From NCBI RefSeq assembly GCF_014652815.1, contig NZ_BMZN01000004.1:437137-501136 (forward strand): a stretch of DNA of 64,000 nt, given 5' to 3'. Of this stretch, positions 44,314 through 53,356 are shown piece after piece. This DNA comes from Alcaligenes pakistanensis. Its GTDB lineage: Bacteria > Pseudomonadota > Gammaproteobacteria > Burkholderiales > Burkholderiaceae_B. The notes below the pieces were generated by a model that was not told where the DNA came from, ran no database searches, and saw nothing but the letters and a program-made list of their open reading frames with translations. Every line of letters begins with the position of its first letter. Within the stretch, counting starts at the first letter, position 1. A program made the position numbers and the translations under genes.

Positions 44314-45279
44314 TTAAGACTTGCCACCATCGAAGTAAGCCATGATGGAGATCAGTTTTTTTGCGTAGGAGGGGTCAGTGGCGTAGCCCGCGTCCTGAAT
44401 GCGCTGTGCCGCCTCTTGAGGCGATGCCGCTTGTTTTACGCTTTCATAGCGCTTGTTATTACCAATCAGGCGGGCGTAATCAGCAAAAGAATCCGCGTAC
44501 GAATCGTAAGCACGAAAGGTTTGCGTCATTTTGCGGGCCACGCCATTTTGATATTCGGTGGTCATCACCTCCACCGTTTTCCCTTTCCAGGACGGTGTGG
44601 CTTTGATCCCAAACAGGTTATGGCTGGTGGAACCATCGGCATGCATAATTTCACGCTTGCCCCAACCCGACTCCAGTGCTGCCTGGCTCAAAATCAGCTT
44701 GGCAGGTACACCACTGTCTTCGGCAGCCACTTTGGCCGCCGTATTCATACGGTCCACAAACTGGCGAATATGGTTAGGCGCACCCTGAATCGAGGAATAC
44801 ACGCGCTGAATCGTAGTGTTGTTGCTGAGCTTGTCGATCAACTCAGCAATCGACGCCGCATCGATGGAGCGGTCGTTGGGCATACGCGAACGCAGGTCCG
44901 GACGACGCGAGCGGGCTGCTTCTGGATCATGCGAAGCGACACCAAAGGGCTCACTATCTTGCCCACTCATTTGAGCTTGCAAAGCCTTGGCCAGCCCAAT
45001 ACCAGGGTCAGCCAACTGCATCGCCAATTGCTCATCGCCCAGGCTTTGCGCCATACGCACGGACTGCGTGTCAAACATGCCGCCTTCAGGATTGGCCGCT
45101 CGCGCCTGCTTCAAAATATTCTGAATAAACAGGGATTCAAACTGACGGGCCACTTGCAGCTGGGTGTTTTGATTCTGACTGTCCTGCCCGGCTTGCCGAC
45201 GTAGCTGAGCCAGTTGCTGAGGGTCAAAAATCGACACCTGGGAACTAGCCCCCGGACGTGGAAAGTACTGCACCGTCAT
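44314..45279 (-). CDS. flgJ: Flagellar rod assembly protein/peptidoglycan hydrolase FlgJ
   Basis: 321 residues with both domains. The N-terminal rod-cap part (QFESLFIQNILKQARAAN, about 45-100) scaffolds rod growth. The C-terminal glucosaminidase-type domain (about 165-320) has SQAALESGWGKRE with the catalytic Glu, and a typical tail YATDPSYAKKLISIM. It opens a hole in peptidoglycan for the rod. The ATG overlaps the flgI TAA as TAATG. Confidence 0.95.
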   Translation of the reverse strand: MTVQYFPRPGASSQVSIFDPQQLAQLRRQAGQDSQNQNTQLQVARQFESLFIQNILKQARAANPEGGMFDTQSVRMAQSLGDEQLAMQLADPGIGLAKALQAQMSGQDSEPFGVASHDPEAARSRRPDLRSRMPNDRSIDAASIAELIDKLSNNTTIQRVYSSIQGAPNHIRQFVDRMNTAAKVAAEDSGVPAKLILSQAALESGWGKREIMHADGSTSHNLFGIKATPSWKGKTVEVMTTEYQNGVARKMTQTFRAYDSYADSFADYARLIGNNKRYESVKQAASPQEAAQRIQDAGYATDPSYAKKLISIMAYFDGGKS

Positions 45280-46421
45280 TAGATGATCTCCAGATCAGCC
45301 CGCAAAGCGCCCGCGCTTTTCAGGTTCTGCAAAATGGACAACAAGTCTTGAGGGGTCGCACCCAAGGCATTGAGCGCACGCACCACATCGGCCAGATTGG
45401 CGCTGGTTTTCACACGTTGCAGCGAACCACTATCACTGCGCATTTCGATCTGCGTGCTATCGGCCACCACAGTCTGACCACCACCAAACGGCGTGTCTGG
45501 CTGGCTGACCTGCGGCTGGCGACTGATGACCACGGACAGATTGCCGTAGGCAATGGCGGCTTCATCAATCGTCACCGTGCGGTTCATGACCACCGAGCCG
45601 GTACGCGCATTGATCACCACACGAGCCCGTGCCGGCGGCAAGTTCACTTGCAAGTTTTCAACATGGGAAATAAAAGCGGTCTGGGCCTGCGGGTCCAAAG
45701 GACCACGAACCTGAATCAGGCGGCCATCCAAGGCCGTAGCGGTAGAAGGACCAAACTGTTTATTCAAGGCGGCCACTACATTCTGGGCAGAACCAAAATC
45801 TGAAGAATTCATTTCCAGATTGATCACGCCATCCCGCGCATAGGTCGTGGGCACACTTTGCTCGACCGTGCCGCCGCCGGGAATCGTGCCGCCATTTAAC
45901 TGATTGACTTGCACACTAGAACCACCGGCTTCCGCCCCTGCCCCGCCCACCAGCAAATTGCCCTGTGCAATGGCGTAGACCTGACCGTTCGCCCCTTTCA
46001 GGGGCGTCATCAGCAAGGTGCCGCCCCGCAGGCTTTTGGCATTCCCCATGGAGGACACCACCACGTCCACGGCCTGACCGGGACGGGCAAAGGCAGGCAG
46101 ACGCGCCGTCACCATGACGGCAGCGACGTTCTTGAGCTGCATATTGCTGCCCTGGGGAATCGTCACCCCTAACTGGGACAACATATTGGTCAAGCTTTGC
46201 TGGGTGAAGGGCGCCTGACGCACCTGATCCCCACTGCCATCCAGCCCTACCACCAGGCCGTAACCGATCAGCGGGTTATCGCGCACACCCTGAATGGATG
46301 CCAGATCCTTGATGCGTTCGGCCTGGCTGACGGGTGCCAGCAGCAGACCTGCCGCCAGCAGAGCCGCTTGCAGCACAGAGCGATAAGAGAAAAAACGAGT
46401 ACGACTCATGGAGAACGCCAT
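45279..46421 (-). CDS. flgI: Flagellar P-ring protein FlgI
   Basis: About 380 residues including a signal peptide ([14 protein letters not shown]). [21 protein letters not shown] and [10 protein letters not shown] are diagnostic. FlgI forms the ring in the peptidoglycan layer, with FlgA as chaperone. Starts at 46421 or 46409 are both possible; neither has a strong ribosome site. It begins close after the flgH stop. Confidence 0.95.
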   Translation of the reverse strand: MAFSMSRTRFFSYRSVLQAALLAAGLLLAPVSQAERIKDLASIQGVRDNPLIGYGLVVGLDGSGDQVRQAPFTQQSLTNMLSQLGVTIPQGSNMQLKNVAAVMVTARLPAFARPGQAVDVVVSSMGNAKSLRGGTLLMTPLKGANGQVYAIAQGNLLVGGAGAEAGGSSVQVNQLNGGTIPGGGTVEQSVPTTYARDGVINLEMNSSDFGSAQNVVAALNKQFGPSTATALDGRLIQVRGPLDPQAQTAFISHVENLQVNLPPARARVVINARTGSVVMNRTVTIDEAAIAYGNLSVVISRQPQVSQPDTPFGGGQTVVADSTQIEMRSDSGSLQRVKTSANLADVVRALNALGATPQDLLSILQNLKSAGALRADLEII

Positions 46422-46435
46422 AACAAGCAAAAGGC

Positions 46436-47122
46436 TCAGAACGGGGAAATATTCAGGAAAAAACGCTGTAGCCAGCCCATGGTCTGGACTTCGTCCATAA
46501 CCCCTTTGCTACGAAACTCGATACGCGCATCGGCCACCTGGGTGGACGACACCGTATTGCTGCCCGTAATGGAGCGCGGGTCCACCACACCGGAAAAGCG
46601 GATATGCTCGCTGCCCCGGTTAATAGCGATTTGCTTTTCACCCGCCACCTGCAAATTCCCGTTGGGCAAGACACCCACGACAGTGGTGGTCAAGGTGCCG
46701 CTAAAGGTGTTGTCCGCACGGCTGGAGCCTTTGCCTTGGGCCTTGTTCGAGCCCGAGACTTCAAAGTTCTGCTTGCTGCCCACTTCATTAGGCAGGAAGG
46801 ATGGGACACCCACAAAATCCAGGCCACCACTGCCCGTCCGATCCGTGTTGGTTGACACGTTCTTCGCAGCGTTGGTTCGCTCCTGGATCATGATGGTGAC
46901 AATGTCGCCTACATTACGAGGCCGTCTGTCTTCAAACAGTGGATAGCTGCCATAGGCCGAGGGTTGGTAGATAGAGCCATTGGCCACAACCGCTGCGGGA
47001 ATGGCCGGTGGCGGCGCCGCCGTCAAGGGGCCAGTCACCACATCTTCAGGCGGCACCAACGCACAACCGGACAGGGCCACAACCGCACACAGCGCAAGAC
47101 GGCTCATCAGAGCTTGGAACAT
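46436..47122 (-). CDS. flgH: Flagellar L-ring lipoprotein FlgH
   Basis: 228 residues from the ATG at 47122 (GTG at 47128 possible). The lipoprotein signal ends in [25 protein letters not shown] is the family hallmark, and beta strands with [14 protein letters not shown] follow. It forms the outer-membrane bushing of the rod. It stands between flgG and flgI in the usual order. Confidence 0.95.
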   Translation of the reverse strand: MFQALMSRLALCAVVALSGCALVPPEDVVTGPLTAAPPPAIPAAVVANGSIYQPSAYGSYPLFEDRRPRNVGDIVTIMIQERTNAAKNVSTNTDRTGSGGLDFVGVPSFLPNEVGSKQNFEVSGSNKAQGKGSSRADNTFSGTLTTTVVGVLPNGNLQVAGEKQIAINRGSEHIRFSGVVDPRSITGSNTVSSTQVADARIEFRSKGVMDEVQTMGWLQRFFLNISPF

Positions 47123-47141
47123 TGTCACGATCTCTTTAGAT

Positions 47142-47927
47142 TTACATCTGTGTCAGGCGAGCCAACATCTGGTCCACCGTCGACACGGCCTTGCTGTTGA
47201 TTTCGTAGGCACGTTGGGTGCTGATCATATTGACCAGTTCCTCGGCCACGTTCACGTTGGACGTTTCGTTGTACTTATGCATAACCAGACCGGCACCATC
47301 CATGCCCGGTTGCAGGAAGTTGGCCGCGCCCGATGCATCCGTTTCGATGTACAAGTTCTCGCCCTTGCTTTGCAAACCGGCCGGATTCACGAACGTGCTC
47401 AGTTGCAACTGGCCTACTTCCACGCTGGCACCGGCTGCGCCGGGTTGTGTCACCGACACGGTGCCGTCCGGGCCAATCGTCAATTCCAGGGCATTGTCCG
47501 GAATGTTGATGGGGGGCTGAATCGGATAACCGCCTGCCGTCGTCAGCTGACCATTCTGGTCACGCTGCAAACTGCCATCACGGGTGTAGGCAAACGTGCC
47601 GTCCGGCATCTCCACCTGCAGGAAACCGCTACCTTGAATGGCGATGTCCATATTGTGACCCGTGTGCTTCATATCACCCTGGGTATGGATACGCTCGGTT
47701 GCCACCGTGCGCACACCGGTACCGATCTGCAAGCCGGTAGGAAGCTGGTTGGCCGCACCCACTTGGGCACCTGGCTGACGCAGGGTTTGATACATCAAGT
47801 CTTCAAACAAGGCACGGGTACGTTTGAAACCGACGGTATTCACGTTAGCCAAGTTATTGGAGATGACATCCATATTGGTCTGCTGAGCTTCCAGACCAGT
47901 CTTGGCAATCCACAGAGAGCGAATCAT
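47142..47927 (-). CDS. flgG: Flagellar distal rod protein FlgG
   Basis: 261 residues. N-terminal [22 protein letters not shown] and [19 protein letters not shown], and C-terminal [19 protein letters not shown], are diagnostic of the distal rod. About 26 copies build the drive shaft that passes through the P and L rings. It lies 41 bases after flgF. Confidence 0.97.
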   Translation of the reverse strand: MIRSLWIAKTGLEAQQTNMDVISNNLANVNTVGFKRTRALFEDLMYQTLRQPGAQVGAANQLPTGLQIGTGVRTVATERIHTQGDMKHTGHNMDIAIQGSGFLQVEMPDGTFAYTRDGSLQRDQNGQLTTAGGYPIQPPINIPDNALELTIGPDGTVSVTQPGAAGASVEVGQLQLSTFVNPAGLQSKGENLYIETDASGAANFLQPGMDGAGLVMHKYNETSNVNVAEELVNMISTQRAYEINSKAVSTVDQMLARLTQM

Positions 47928-47968
47928 GTGTGCAATCCTTGAACTAAAACACGCGCAATCAGCGCGGC

Positions 47969-48718
47969 TTAGCCGTTAAATGAAAGAAGAGAGTTGGCCC
48001 GATCTTCGCGCGCAGCGGCATCCTGGATGATCTTCATCTGGTTTTCAAAGCGGCGGGAATTGGAAATCATGGCCACCATCGCTTCAGCCGGGTTCACATT
48101 GCTTTTCTCAATAAAGCCCGAGACCATGCTCACCGATGGGTCTGGCTGGGCCACACCCCCATTACTCAAGCGGAACAAGCCATCCTGGCCGCGCAACAAA
48201 TCGGCTGAGGGAGGATTAACCATTTTCAACTGGCCCATGACCTGGATGTCTCGCGGGTTATCACCTGCGCCCAGAGCGGTCAGTTGACCGTCGCTGGAGA
48301 AGGTGACCGTGCCGCGATCCGGGATTTCCATGACTTGCCCATCGGTGCTCAGAACAGGTAAACCTGCCTGCGTCACCAGCTGGTTCTGGGCATTCACGAG
48401 CAGATCGCCTGCTCGTGTATACGCTTCCTGACCATCAAGCGCACGCACTGCAAACCAGCCCTCGCCAGCAATGGCGACATCCAGCGCATTGCCGGTTTCG
48501 GCCATGGCGCCCGGCTGGAAACGGCTGCCCGGTGTCACCGTGGCAGTTGCCACACGGGTTTGCGAGCCCACATCACTGCTCACCGGCACGGAGCGGTAAT
48601 ACGCCAACTGCTGGCGAAAACCGGACGTGTTCACATTGGCCAAGTTGTTGGTAATGACGTCTTGCTGTTCCAGCGTGCGCTGGGCGCCATTCATGGCGGT
48701 ATAAATCAGGCGATCCAT
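47969..48718 (-). CDS. flgF: Flagellar proximal rod protein FlgF
   Basis: 249 residues. [19 protein letters not shown] and the [16 protein letters not shown] rod motif identify FlgF, and [22 protein letters not shown] is the conserved C-terminal block. It links FlgB/C to FlgG. It starts eight bases after the flgE stop. Confidence 0.96.
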   Translation of the reverse strand: MDRLIYTAMNGAQRTLEQQDVITNNLANVNTSGFRQQLAYYRSVPVSSDVGSQTRVATATVTPGSRFQPGAMAETGNALDVAIAGEGWFAVRALDGQEAYTRAGDLLVNAQNQLVTQAGLPVLSTDGQVMEIPDRGTVTFSSDGQLTALGAGDNPRDIQVMGQLKMVNPPSADLLRGQDGLFRLSNGGVAQPDPSVSMVSGFIEKSNVNPAEAMVAMISNSRRFENQMKIIQDAAAREDRANSLLSFNG

Positions 48719-48726
48719 GTCAGCTC

Positions 48727-49959
48727 TTAACGCAGATTGACCAGGGTTTGCAGAACCTGATCCTGCGTCTTGATAGTCTGGGCATTAGCCTGGTAGGTAC
48801 GCTGGGCAATAATCATATTGACCAGTTCCTGCCCCATATCCACGTTGGAGTCCTCCACCGCCTGCCCTTTAATGGACGCCAGACCGTTCTCGCCGGGACG
48901 ACCCAAAATAGGTTGACCCGATTCCCCTGTTTCCGCCCAAGCGTTACCGCCCACGGGACGCAAACCTTGCAGGTTGCTGAAGTCAGCCAAGACCAGAGAA
49001 CCCAAACGCTGGGTCACACCGTTGGTGTAGGCGGCGACCATGGTGCCGTCCTTGTCGATGCTCATGCTGGCATATTCACCTGTGGCGTAACCATCCTGAT
49101 AAGGCTTGCCCTTGGCGAACTCACCACCGAACTGTGTGGTACCGGTGTAGCGCACGTCAAACACCAGATCATCCGCAGGCGACGCATTCCCGCCTGGGTT
49201 CGCCAAGGTCACATTGACGGTAGCCGGATTAGGGCTGGTCATCACGCCTGAACCATTAAAGGTCATGGTGGCGCTGGCGGGCGACAAGGGTGTGCTGCCT
49301 TCCATGTAGTACACGTCCCACACGCTTTCACCGGCCCCATTGGAGGGGCGTTTGACGAAGTACTGGGAAATTTCGTGGCTGTTGCCCAGCGAGTCATAAA
49401 CCGAGTAGCTGAACGATTCGCTATAAGTGGTGTTGTCTTTGGGATCGAAGGTATTGATGGGATTGCCACTCGCATCTTCTGTCGGAATCGCTGCGGCACC
49501 ACCGGGCAGATTAGGTTTGAAGTCCAGGGCTGTTGTGGCTTTGGGAGGCACGTTGGCCGATGGCACTTGCATGCGCTGCAGCTCGCTGCTGCCCACGCCG
49601 TAACCTGTCAGATAGTGCCCTTGGGCGTTGATCAGATAGCCAGCCTTGTCCGGGTAGAACTGACCATTACGCGAGAACAGCACCGCACCATTGCTTTGCT
49701 CCAGACGGAACAGGCCTTTTTCACCGTCAATCGCCATATCGAACTGATTGCCCGAGTTGCTGACGTTACCAACCGAGAAACGCTGGCTGACGCGCGATAC
49801 CTGCACACCCAGACCCACGCGCGAGTTGGCATATACGTCCGCAAACTGCACTGTCGAGGCTTTGTAGCCGACGGTTCCCGAGTTGGCGATGTTATTGCCA
49901 ATAGAATCCAGGTTTTGGGAGGCGGCGTTCAAGCCACTCAATCCTTGTCCGAAGCTCAT
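48727..49959 (-). CDS. flgE: Flagellar hook protein FlgE
   Basis: 410 residues. MSFGQGLSGLNAASQNLDSI and GNNIANSGTVGYKAST start the D0 domain, and VDMGQELVNMIIAQRTYQANAQ ends it. Central domains include the FlgE D2 (YSESFSYSVYDSLGNSHEI). It forms the universal joint between rod and filament, assembled under the FlgD cap and measured by FliK. Confidence 0.97.
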   Translation of the reverse strand: MSFGQGLSGLNAASQNLDSIGNNIANSGTVGYKASTVQFADVYANSRVGLGVQVSRVSQRFSVGNVSNSGNQFDMAIDGEKGLFRLEQSNGAVLFSRNGQFYPDKAGYLINAQGHYLTGYGVGSSELQRMQVPSANVPPKATTALDFKPNLPGGAAAIPTEDASGNPINTFDPKDNTTYSESFSYSVYDSLGNSHEISQYFVKRPSNGAGESVWDVYYMEGSTPLSPASATMTFNGSGVMTSPNPATVNVTLANPGGNASPADDLVFDVRYTGTTQFGGEFAKGKPYQDGYATGEYASMSIDKDGTMVAAYTNGVTQRLGSLVLADFSNLQGLRPVGGNAWAETGESGQPILGRPGENGLASIKGQAVEDSNVDMGQELVNMIIAQRTYQANAQTIKTQDQVLQTLVNLR

Positions 49960-50013
49960 GAACTTTCCTTTTAATGTCGTGTTGGCCCAGCCCGCTTATG
50001 GGGCACGCGGCAC

Positions 50014-50706
50014 TTACATGATTTTGCGTATATCCAGCAGGGAGAATGAACCCGCCAGGCCAAGATCCAGCATCAAGCCGCTGGAGGTGTACGCCACGCT
50101 ATCGACCTTTCCATGGGTCAATGGGCTGGCTGTGACGGCCGTGCCATCATTACTGGCCAGCACACTGACGGTGTACGCACCATCGGCCAGGGGTAAACCA
50201 TCGTTATCCAAGCCATCCCATTCTTTGGAATAGACCCCGGCTTGCATCGGGCCTTCATCAAACTCGCGCACCACCTTGCCGCTGCTGTCTTTAATAAAGA
50301 TCGTGGTCGATGTCGTACCGCTCACCAGGTCAATACCAAAAGGCATCGCAACTTTCTCGCCCTCACTACTCGTACCCAGTGCGACTTTCTCGCCCGGCAC
50401 CAGGACTTCCTTGCCAATCAGATTGGCAGCCTGCATGGACTGGCTGACATCCATCTGCCCGGCTACTGCCATCAAGGTGGTATTCAATTGCTGAATCCCG
50501 GCCACCGTGGACATCTGCGCCATTTGGGTCGTGACCTGGGCGTTATCCATGGGATTTAAGGGATCTTGATTGCGCAGCTGCGTAATCAACATGGTCAGAA
50601 AACGGTCTTCCGTTTCGGCCATTGCACTTTTGTTGCGGGCATCTATCCCGGCCATCGCCCCTGAAGTAGGGTCCAGAGCGGTGCGATCGTTATTAACTGT
50701 GCTCAT
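50014..50706 (-). CDS. flgD: Hook-capping scaffold protein FlgD
   Basis: 230 residues. The N-terminal FLTMLITQLRNQDPLNPMDN is the hallmark of FlgD, and a tudor/FnIII-like C-terminal region (KEWDGLDNDGLPLADGAYTV) follows. It caps the growing hook and is absent from the finished flagellum. It lies 22 bases after flgC. Confidence 0.96.
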   Translation of the reverse strand: MSTVNNDRTALDPTSGAMAGIDARNKSAMAETEDRFLTMLITQLRNQDPLNPMDNAQVTTQMAQMSTVAGIQQLNTTLMAVAGQMDVSQSMQAANLIGKEVLVPGEKVALGTSSEGEKVAMPFGIDLVSGTTSTTIFIKDSSGKVVREFDEGPMQAGVYSKEWDGLDNDGLPLADGAYTVSVLASNDGTAVTASPLTHGKVDSVAYTSSGLMLDLGLAGSFSLLDIRKIM

Positions 50707-50728
50707 GCTTTATCTTCCGTAAACCGGC

Positions 50729-51133
50729 TTACTGACCAATGGTCAAGGTGCGCAACATCAGATTCTTGGAGGTGTTCACCACTTCCACATTGGCCTGATA
50801 CGAGCGCGAGGCGGCCAACATATTGACGGTCTCGGCCACCACATCCACATTGGGCATCGTTACGTAGCCTTGCTCGTCGGCATAGGGATTGCCGGGGTCA
50901 TATTGCAAACGGCCGGGTGCATTGCTTTCTTGCACGCCCACCACTTGCACGCCACCGATCGGACTATTGCCCTGGGGGGTCATCTGAAACACAACTTGGC
51001 GAGCTTTATAAGGCTGGCCATCTGGCCCAAGCACGCTGTCGGCGTTAGCCACATTGCTGGCCGACACGTTCAGGCGCTGTGACTGCGCCGTCATGGCAGA
51101 ACCGGCAATCTGGAAAATACTGAAACTGGACAT
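50729..51133 (-). CDS. flgC: Flagellar proximal rod protein FlgC
   Basis: 134 residues. [20 protein letters not shown] and [20 protein letters not shown] are diagnostic, and the C-terminal [20 protein letters not shown] forms the rod helix. Part of the proximal rod with FlgB and FlgF. It starts 12 bases after flgB. Confidence 0.97.
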   Translation of the reverse strand: MSSFSIFQIAGSAMTAQSQRLNVSASNVANADSVLGPDGQPYKARQVVFQMTPQGNSPIGGVQVVGVQESNAPGRLQYDPGNPYADEQGYVTMPNVDVVAETVNMLAASRSYQANVEVVNTSKNLMLRTLTIGQ

Positions 51134-51145
51134 GGGGACTCGCTA

Positions 51146-51562
51146 TTACTGTTGCAGGGCAGCCATCAAGCCTTTCAAACGCTGGGACGCCAGGTTGATC
51201 GTGCTTTGATAGTGCAGGGTGTTATCGGCAAATTGCATGCGCTCCACATCCATCTCGACCGTATTGCCGTCAAGGGAGGGTTGCACAGGGACGCGATACA
51301 GCAACTCGTCACTACTAGGCAGACGCTCCGCCTGGGCGGGAATATGGCGAGCCGACGTCAGGGACAAATGGGTATTGGGCAATGCCATCTGGCCCTGCCC
51401 CCCTAAAGCAGCCTTCAAGGTCGCCGTAAAGTCCATATCCCGAGCTTTATAGTCAGGCGTATCGGCATTAGCAATATTGGAGGCCAACACCTCCTGGCGC
51501 TCCTGGCGTACCGCCAAGGCCGTCTGGTAAAACTTCAGGTGCTCACCAATGCGATCAATCAT
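51146..51562 (-). CDS. flgB: Flagellar proximal rod protein FlgB
   Basis: 138 residues. The block RQEVLASNIANADTPDYKAR, with the D-F-T downstream, is the family signature. It is the most proximal rod subunit, next to FliE. First gene of the flgB-J run and divergent from flgA across a 172-base gap, which should hold promoters for both directions; I could not assign them with confidence. Confidence 0.97.
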   Translation of the reverse strand: MIDRIGEHLKFYQTALAVRQERQEVLASNIANADTPDYKARDMDFTATLKAALGGQGQMALPNTHLSLTSARHIPAQAERLPSSDELLYRVPVQPSLDGNTVEMDVERMQFADNTLHYQSTINLASQRLKGLMAALQQ

Positions 51563-51734
51563 GGAGTCAAGCCAATTCTGTGTTCAAGTTTGAGATCCAG
51601 TGAACGCGCGCACGCCCTTTCACCGCCATAACAGAATGGTAGCCAGAGCAGCCCCATCACAAACCCGGGAACAAAACGCTATTTATCGGCCAGTTCAGCT
51701 CTTGACCTGGCGGCTGAGTCCGTAAAATTCAGTC

Positions 51735-52439
51735 ATGACCTTATATAGACTCCTGATCTGCGTGTGCGTGTTCGCCCTGGGCGCAACGCTGCCAGCGCGC
51801 GCTCAAGAGAGCGCCAGCCCCCTGAGCGTTCAGGCTATGCAGGACCAGGCGCAGGACTATTTACTCAAGCACGCGCAGATGTATCCGGGCATCGCCACGA
51901 TCACCTTGGACTCGACCCGCTTGAACGCCATGCCGGCCTGCACTCAAAGCCAGGTTTTTCTGCCCAGCGGCCAGCGCCTGCGATCCCGAATGAGCATAGG
52001 CATACGCTGCCTGAGCCCACAAAGCTGGAGCACCTCTCTTGGAGCCACGCTTTCTGTTCAGGGTCTTTATTACGTCACCAATCGGCGCATCAATCCGGGC
52101 GAGACCATCAATCAGGACGATCTGCTGGAGCGCGAGGGCGATCTACTGAGTCTGGCCAATGGTGTAGCGATTGATCCCAACCAGATCATCGGCTACGTTG
52201 CCAGCCAACGCATTCCTTTAGGCAGCCCGGTTCGCAGCTCGGCCCTGCGCGACCCACAGTCGGTGATGCGCGGCCAGACGGTGCGCACCATTGCACGCGG
52301 CATGGGTTTTATGGCGACCGGCGAAGGCCAGGCACTACAAAGTGGCGCACCGGGTACCCAGATCCAGATCAAGGCCAGTTCGGGGCAAGTGATTTCGGCC
52401 ACCGTATTGGATGCGTCCACGGTCCAGGTCATTCTTTAA
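51735..52439 (+). CDS. flgA: Flagellar P-ring assembly chaperone FlgA
   Basis: 234 residues with a signal peptide (LLICVCVFALGATLPARA). The C-terminal SAF/ChapFlgA domain has RRINPGETINQDDLLEREGD and the conserved end GTQIQIKASSGQVISATVL. It acts in the periplasm to assemble FlgI. It is divergent from flgB and followed by flgM, which has its own sigma-28 promoter in the 84-base gap. Confidence 0.95.
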   Translation: MTLYRLLICVCVFALGATLPARAQESASPLSVQAMQDQAQDYLLKHAQMYPGIATITLDSTRLNAMPACTQSQVFLPSGQRLRSRMSIGIRCLSPQSWSTSLGATLSVQGLYYVTNRRINPGETINQDDLLEREGDLLSLANGVAIDPNQIIGYVASQRIPLGSPVRSSALRDPQSVMRGQTVRTIARGMGFMATGEGQALQSGAPGTQIQIKASSGQVISATVLDASTVQVIL

Positions 52440-52459
52440 ACTAAATCTGATGAGCATGC

Positions 52460-52486
52460 TAAAGTTTGCGTCCAGAGCGCCGTTAC
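52460..52486 (+). promoter_or_regulatory. Sigma-28 promoter of flgM-flgN
   Basis: TAAAGTTT-N11-GCCGTTAC: the -35 half is a perfect consensus and the -10 half matches GCCG plus most of the rest. It lies 37 bases before the flgM start and implies autogenous control of the anti-sigma factor. Confidence 0.85.
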
Positions 52487-52523
52487 AAGATCAACGCAAA
52501 GAACAGGCCGCACGGAGGAAAAC

Positions 52524-52814
52524 GTGAAGATCAGCCCATCCCCCCTCAAAACACCCCTTGCTGAAACGTCTGCTACTGAACGCAGCACGACAGCCCATCG
52601 TGCGCGTCACGCGTACAGCAATAGCAGCAGCACTAGCGAAGTGGACTTCAGCGCTGCAGCACGCCAGCTCAATTCGCTGCAAGACAGCAGCGCCGACGTA
52701 GACATGAAAAAAGTCGAGGCCTTGCGCGAGGCCATTGCAGCAGGCGAGCTCAAAATTGATACCAGTCGGATTGCCGACTCCCTGATTGCCTCTGTGCGCG
52801 ATCTTCTCAAGTAA
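52524..52814 (+). CDS. flgM: Anti-sigma-28 factor FlgM
   Basis: 96 residues starting at GTG with CGGAGGA upstream. The C-terminal half (VDFSAAARQLNSLQDS, then KVEALREAIAAGELKIDTSRIADSLI in two parts) is the FliA-binding region; the N-terminal half is disordered, as needed for export. It binds FliA until hook completion, then leaves through the flagellum. Followed by flgN. Confidence 0.95.
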   Translation: MKISPSPLKTPLAETSATERSTTAHRARHAYSNSSSTSEVDFSAAARQLNSLQDSSADVDMKKVEALREAIAAGELKIDTSRIADSLIASVRDLLK

Positions 52815-52830
52815 TTCATCTAAAACGGCC

Positions 52831-53280
52831 ATGTCTTTGCAAACCTGCCTTGCCGATCAACACCAAGCCCTGCTCGATTTTGAACAACTGTTGCTAGAAG
52901 AAAGCACCCTGCTGCTGCGCGCCTTTGAGCCACAGGAACTGGCCCAGATTACGCTGCGTAAATATCAGCTAGTGGAACGTATCGAGAAACTGGATCTGGC
53001 CCGTGCCGACCTGTTGCAAGCGCGCGGCCTGAATAATGACGGTCAAGGGCTGCGCCACGCGGCAGAAACCGATGAGCTGGAAGCCGAACTGGAACAGCTG
53101 ATTGATCTGAGCGAGAAAGTGCGCAACGCCAGCGACAACAACCGTATTTTGGTTGATACCTTTTTGACTGACACCCAGCAGAACCTGGATGCCCTAGAGG
53201 CTTTCACAGGCCGCAACACCTTTTACGATGCGTCGGGCAAGACACAGAGCACACAATCATCGCTCAGCCTTAAGGTTTAA
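52831..53280 (+). CDS. flgN: Flagellar export chaperone FlgN
   Basis: 149 residues from the ATG at 52831 (MSLQTCLADQHQALLDFEQ), helical coiled-coil type. Conserved features are the LLLEESTLLLRAF segment and a variable C-terminus. FlgN is the chaperone for FlgK and FlgL. It starts 16 bases after flgM and is followed by a strong terminator. Confidence 0.92.
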   Translation: MSLQTCLADQHQALLDFEQLLLEESTLLLRAFEPQELAQITLRKYQLVERIEKLDLARADLLQARGLNNDGQGLRHAAETDELEAELEQLIDLSEKVRNASDNNRILVDTFLTDTQQNLDALEAFTGRNTFYDASGKTQSTQSSLSLKV

Positions 53281-53311
53281 GGCTAGATAGATAAAGGCGC
53301 TGAACCAATAG

Positions 53312-53343
53312 AAAAAAGCCTGCCGCAAGGGCAGGCTTTTTTT
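53312..53343. terminator. Bidirectional terminator between flgN and flhF
   Basis: Stem AAAAAAGCCTGCC (53312-53324) pairs with GGCAGGCTTTTTT (53330-53342) around a GCAAG loop. It serves the convergent flgN and flhF genes. Confidence 0.92.
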
Positions 53344-53356
53344 ACTTCGTGGGTTT

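Noticed and set aside
51683..51690. Perfect sigma-28 -10 octamer GCCGATAA on the minus strand before flgB
   Set aside because: No TAAA-type -35 octamer lies 11 bases upstream (only CAGGTCAA), and rod genes are early genes in known systems. Probably chance.
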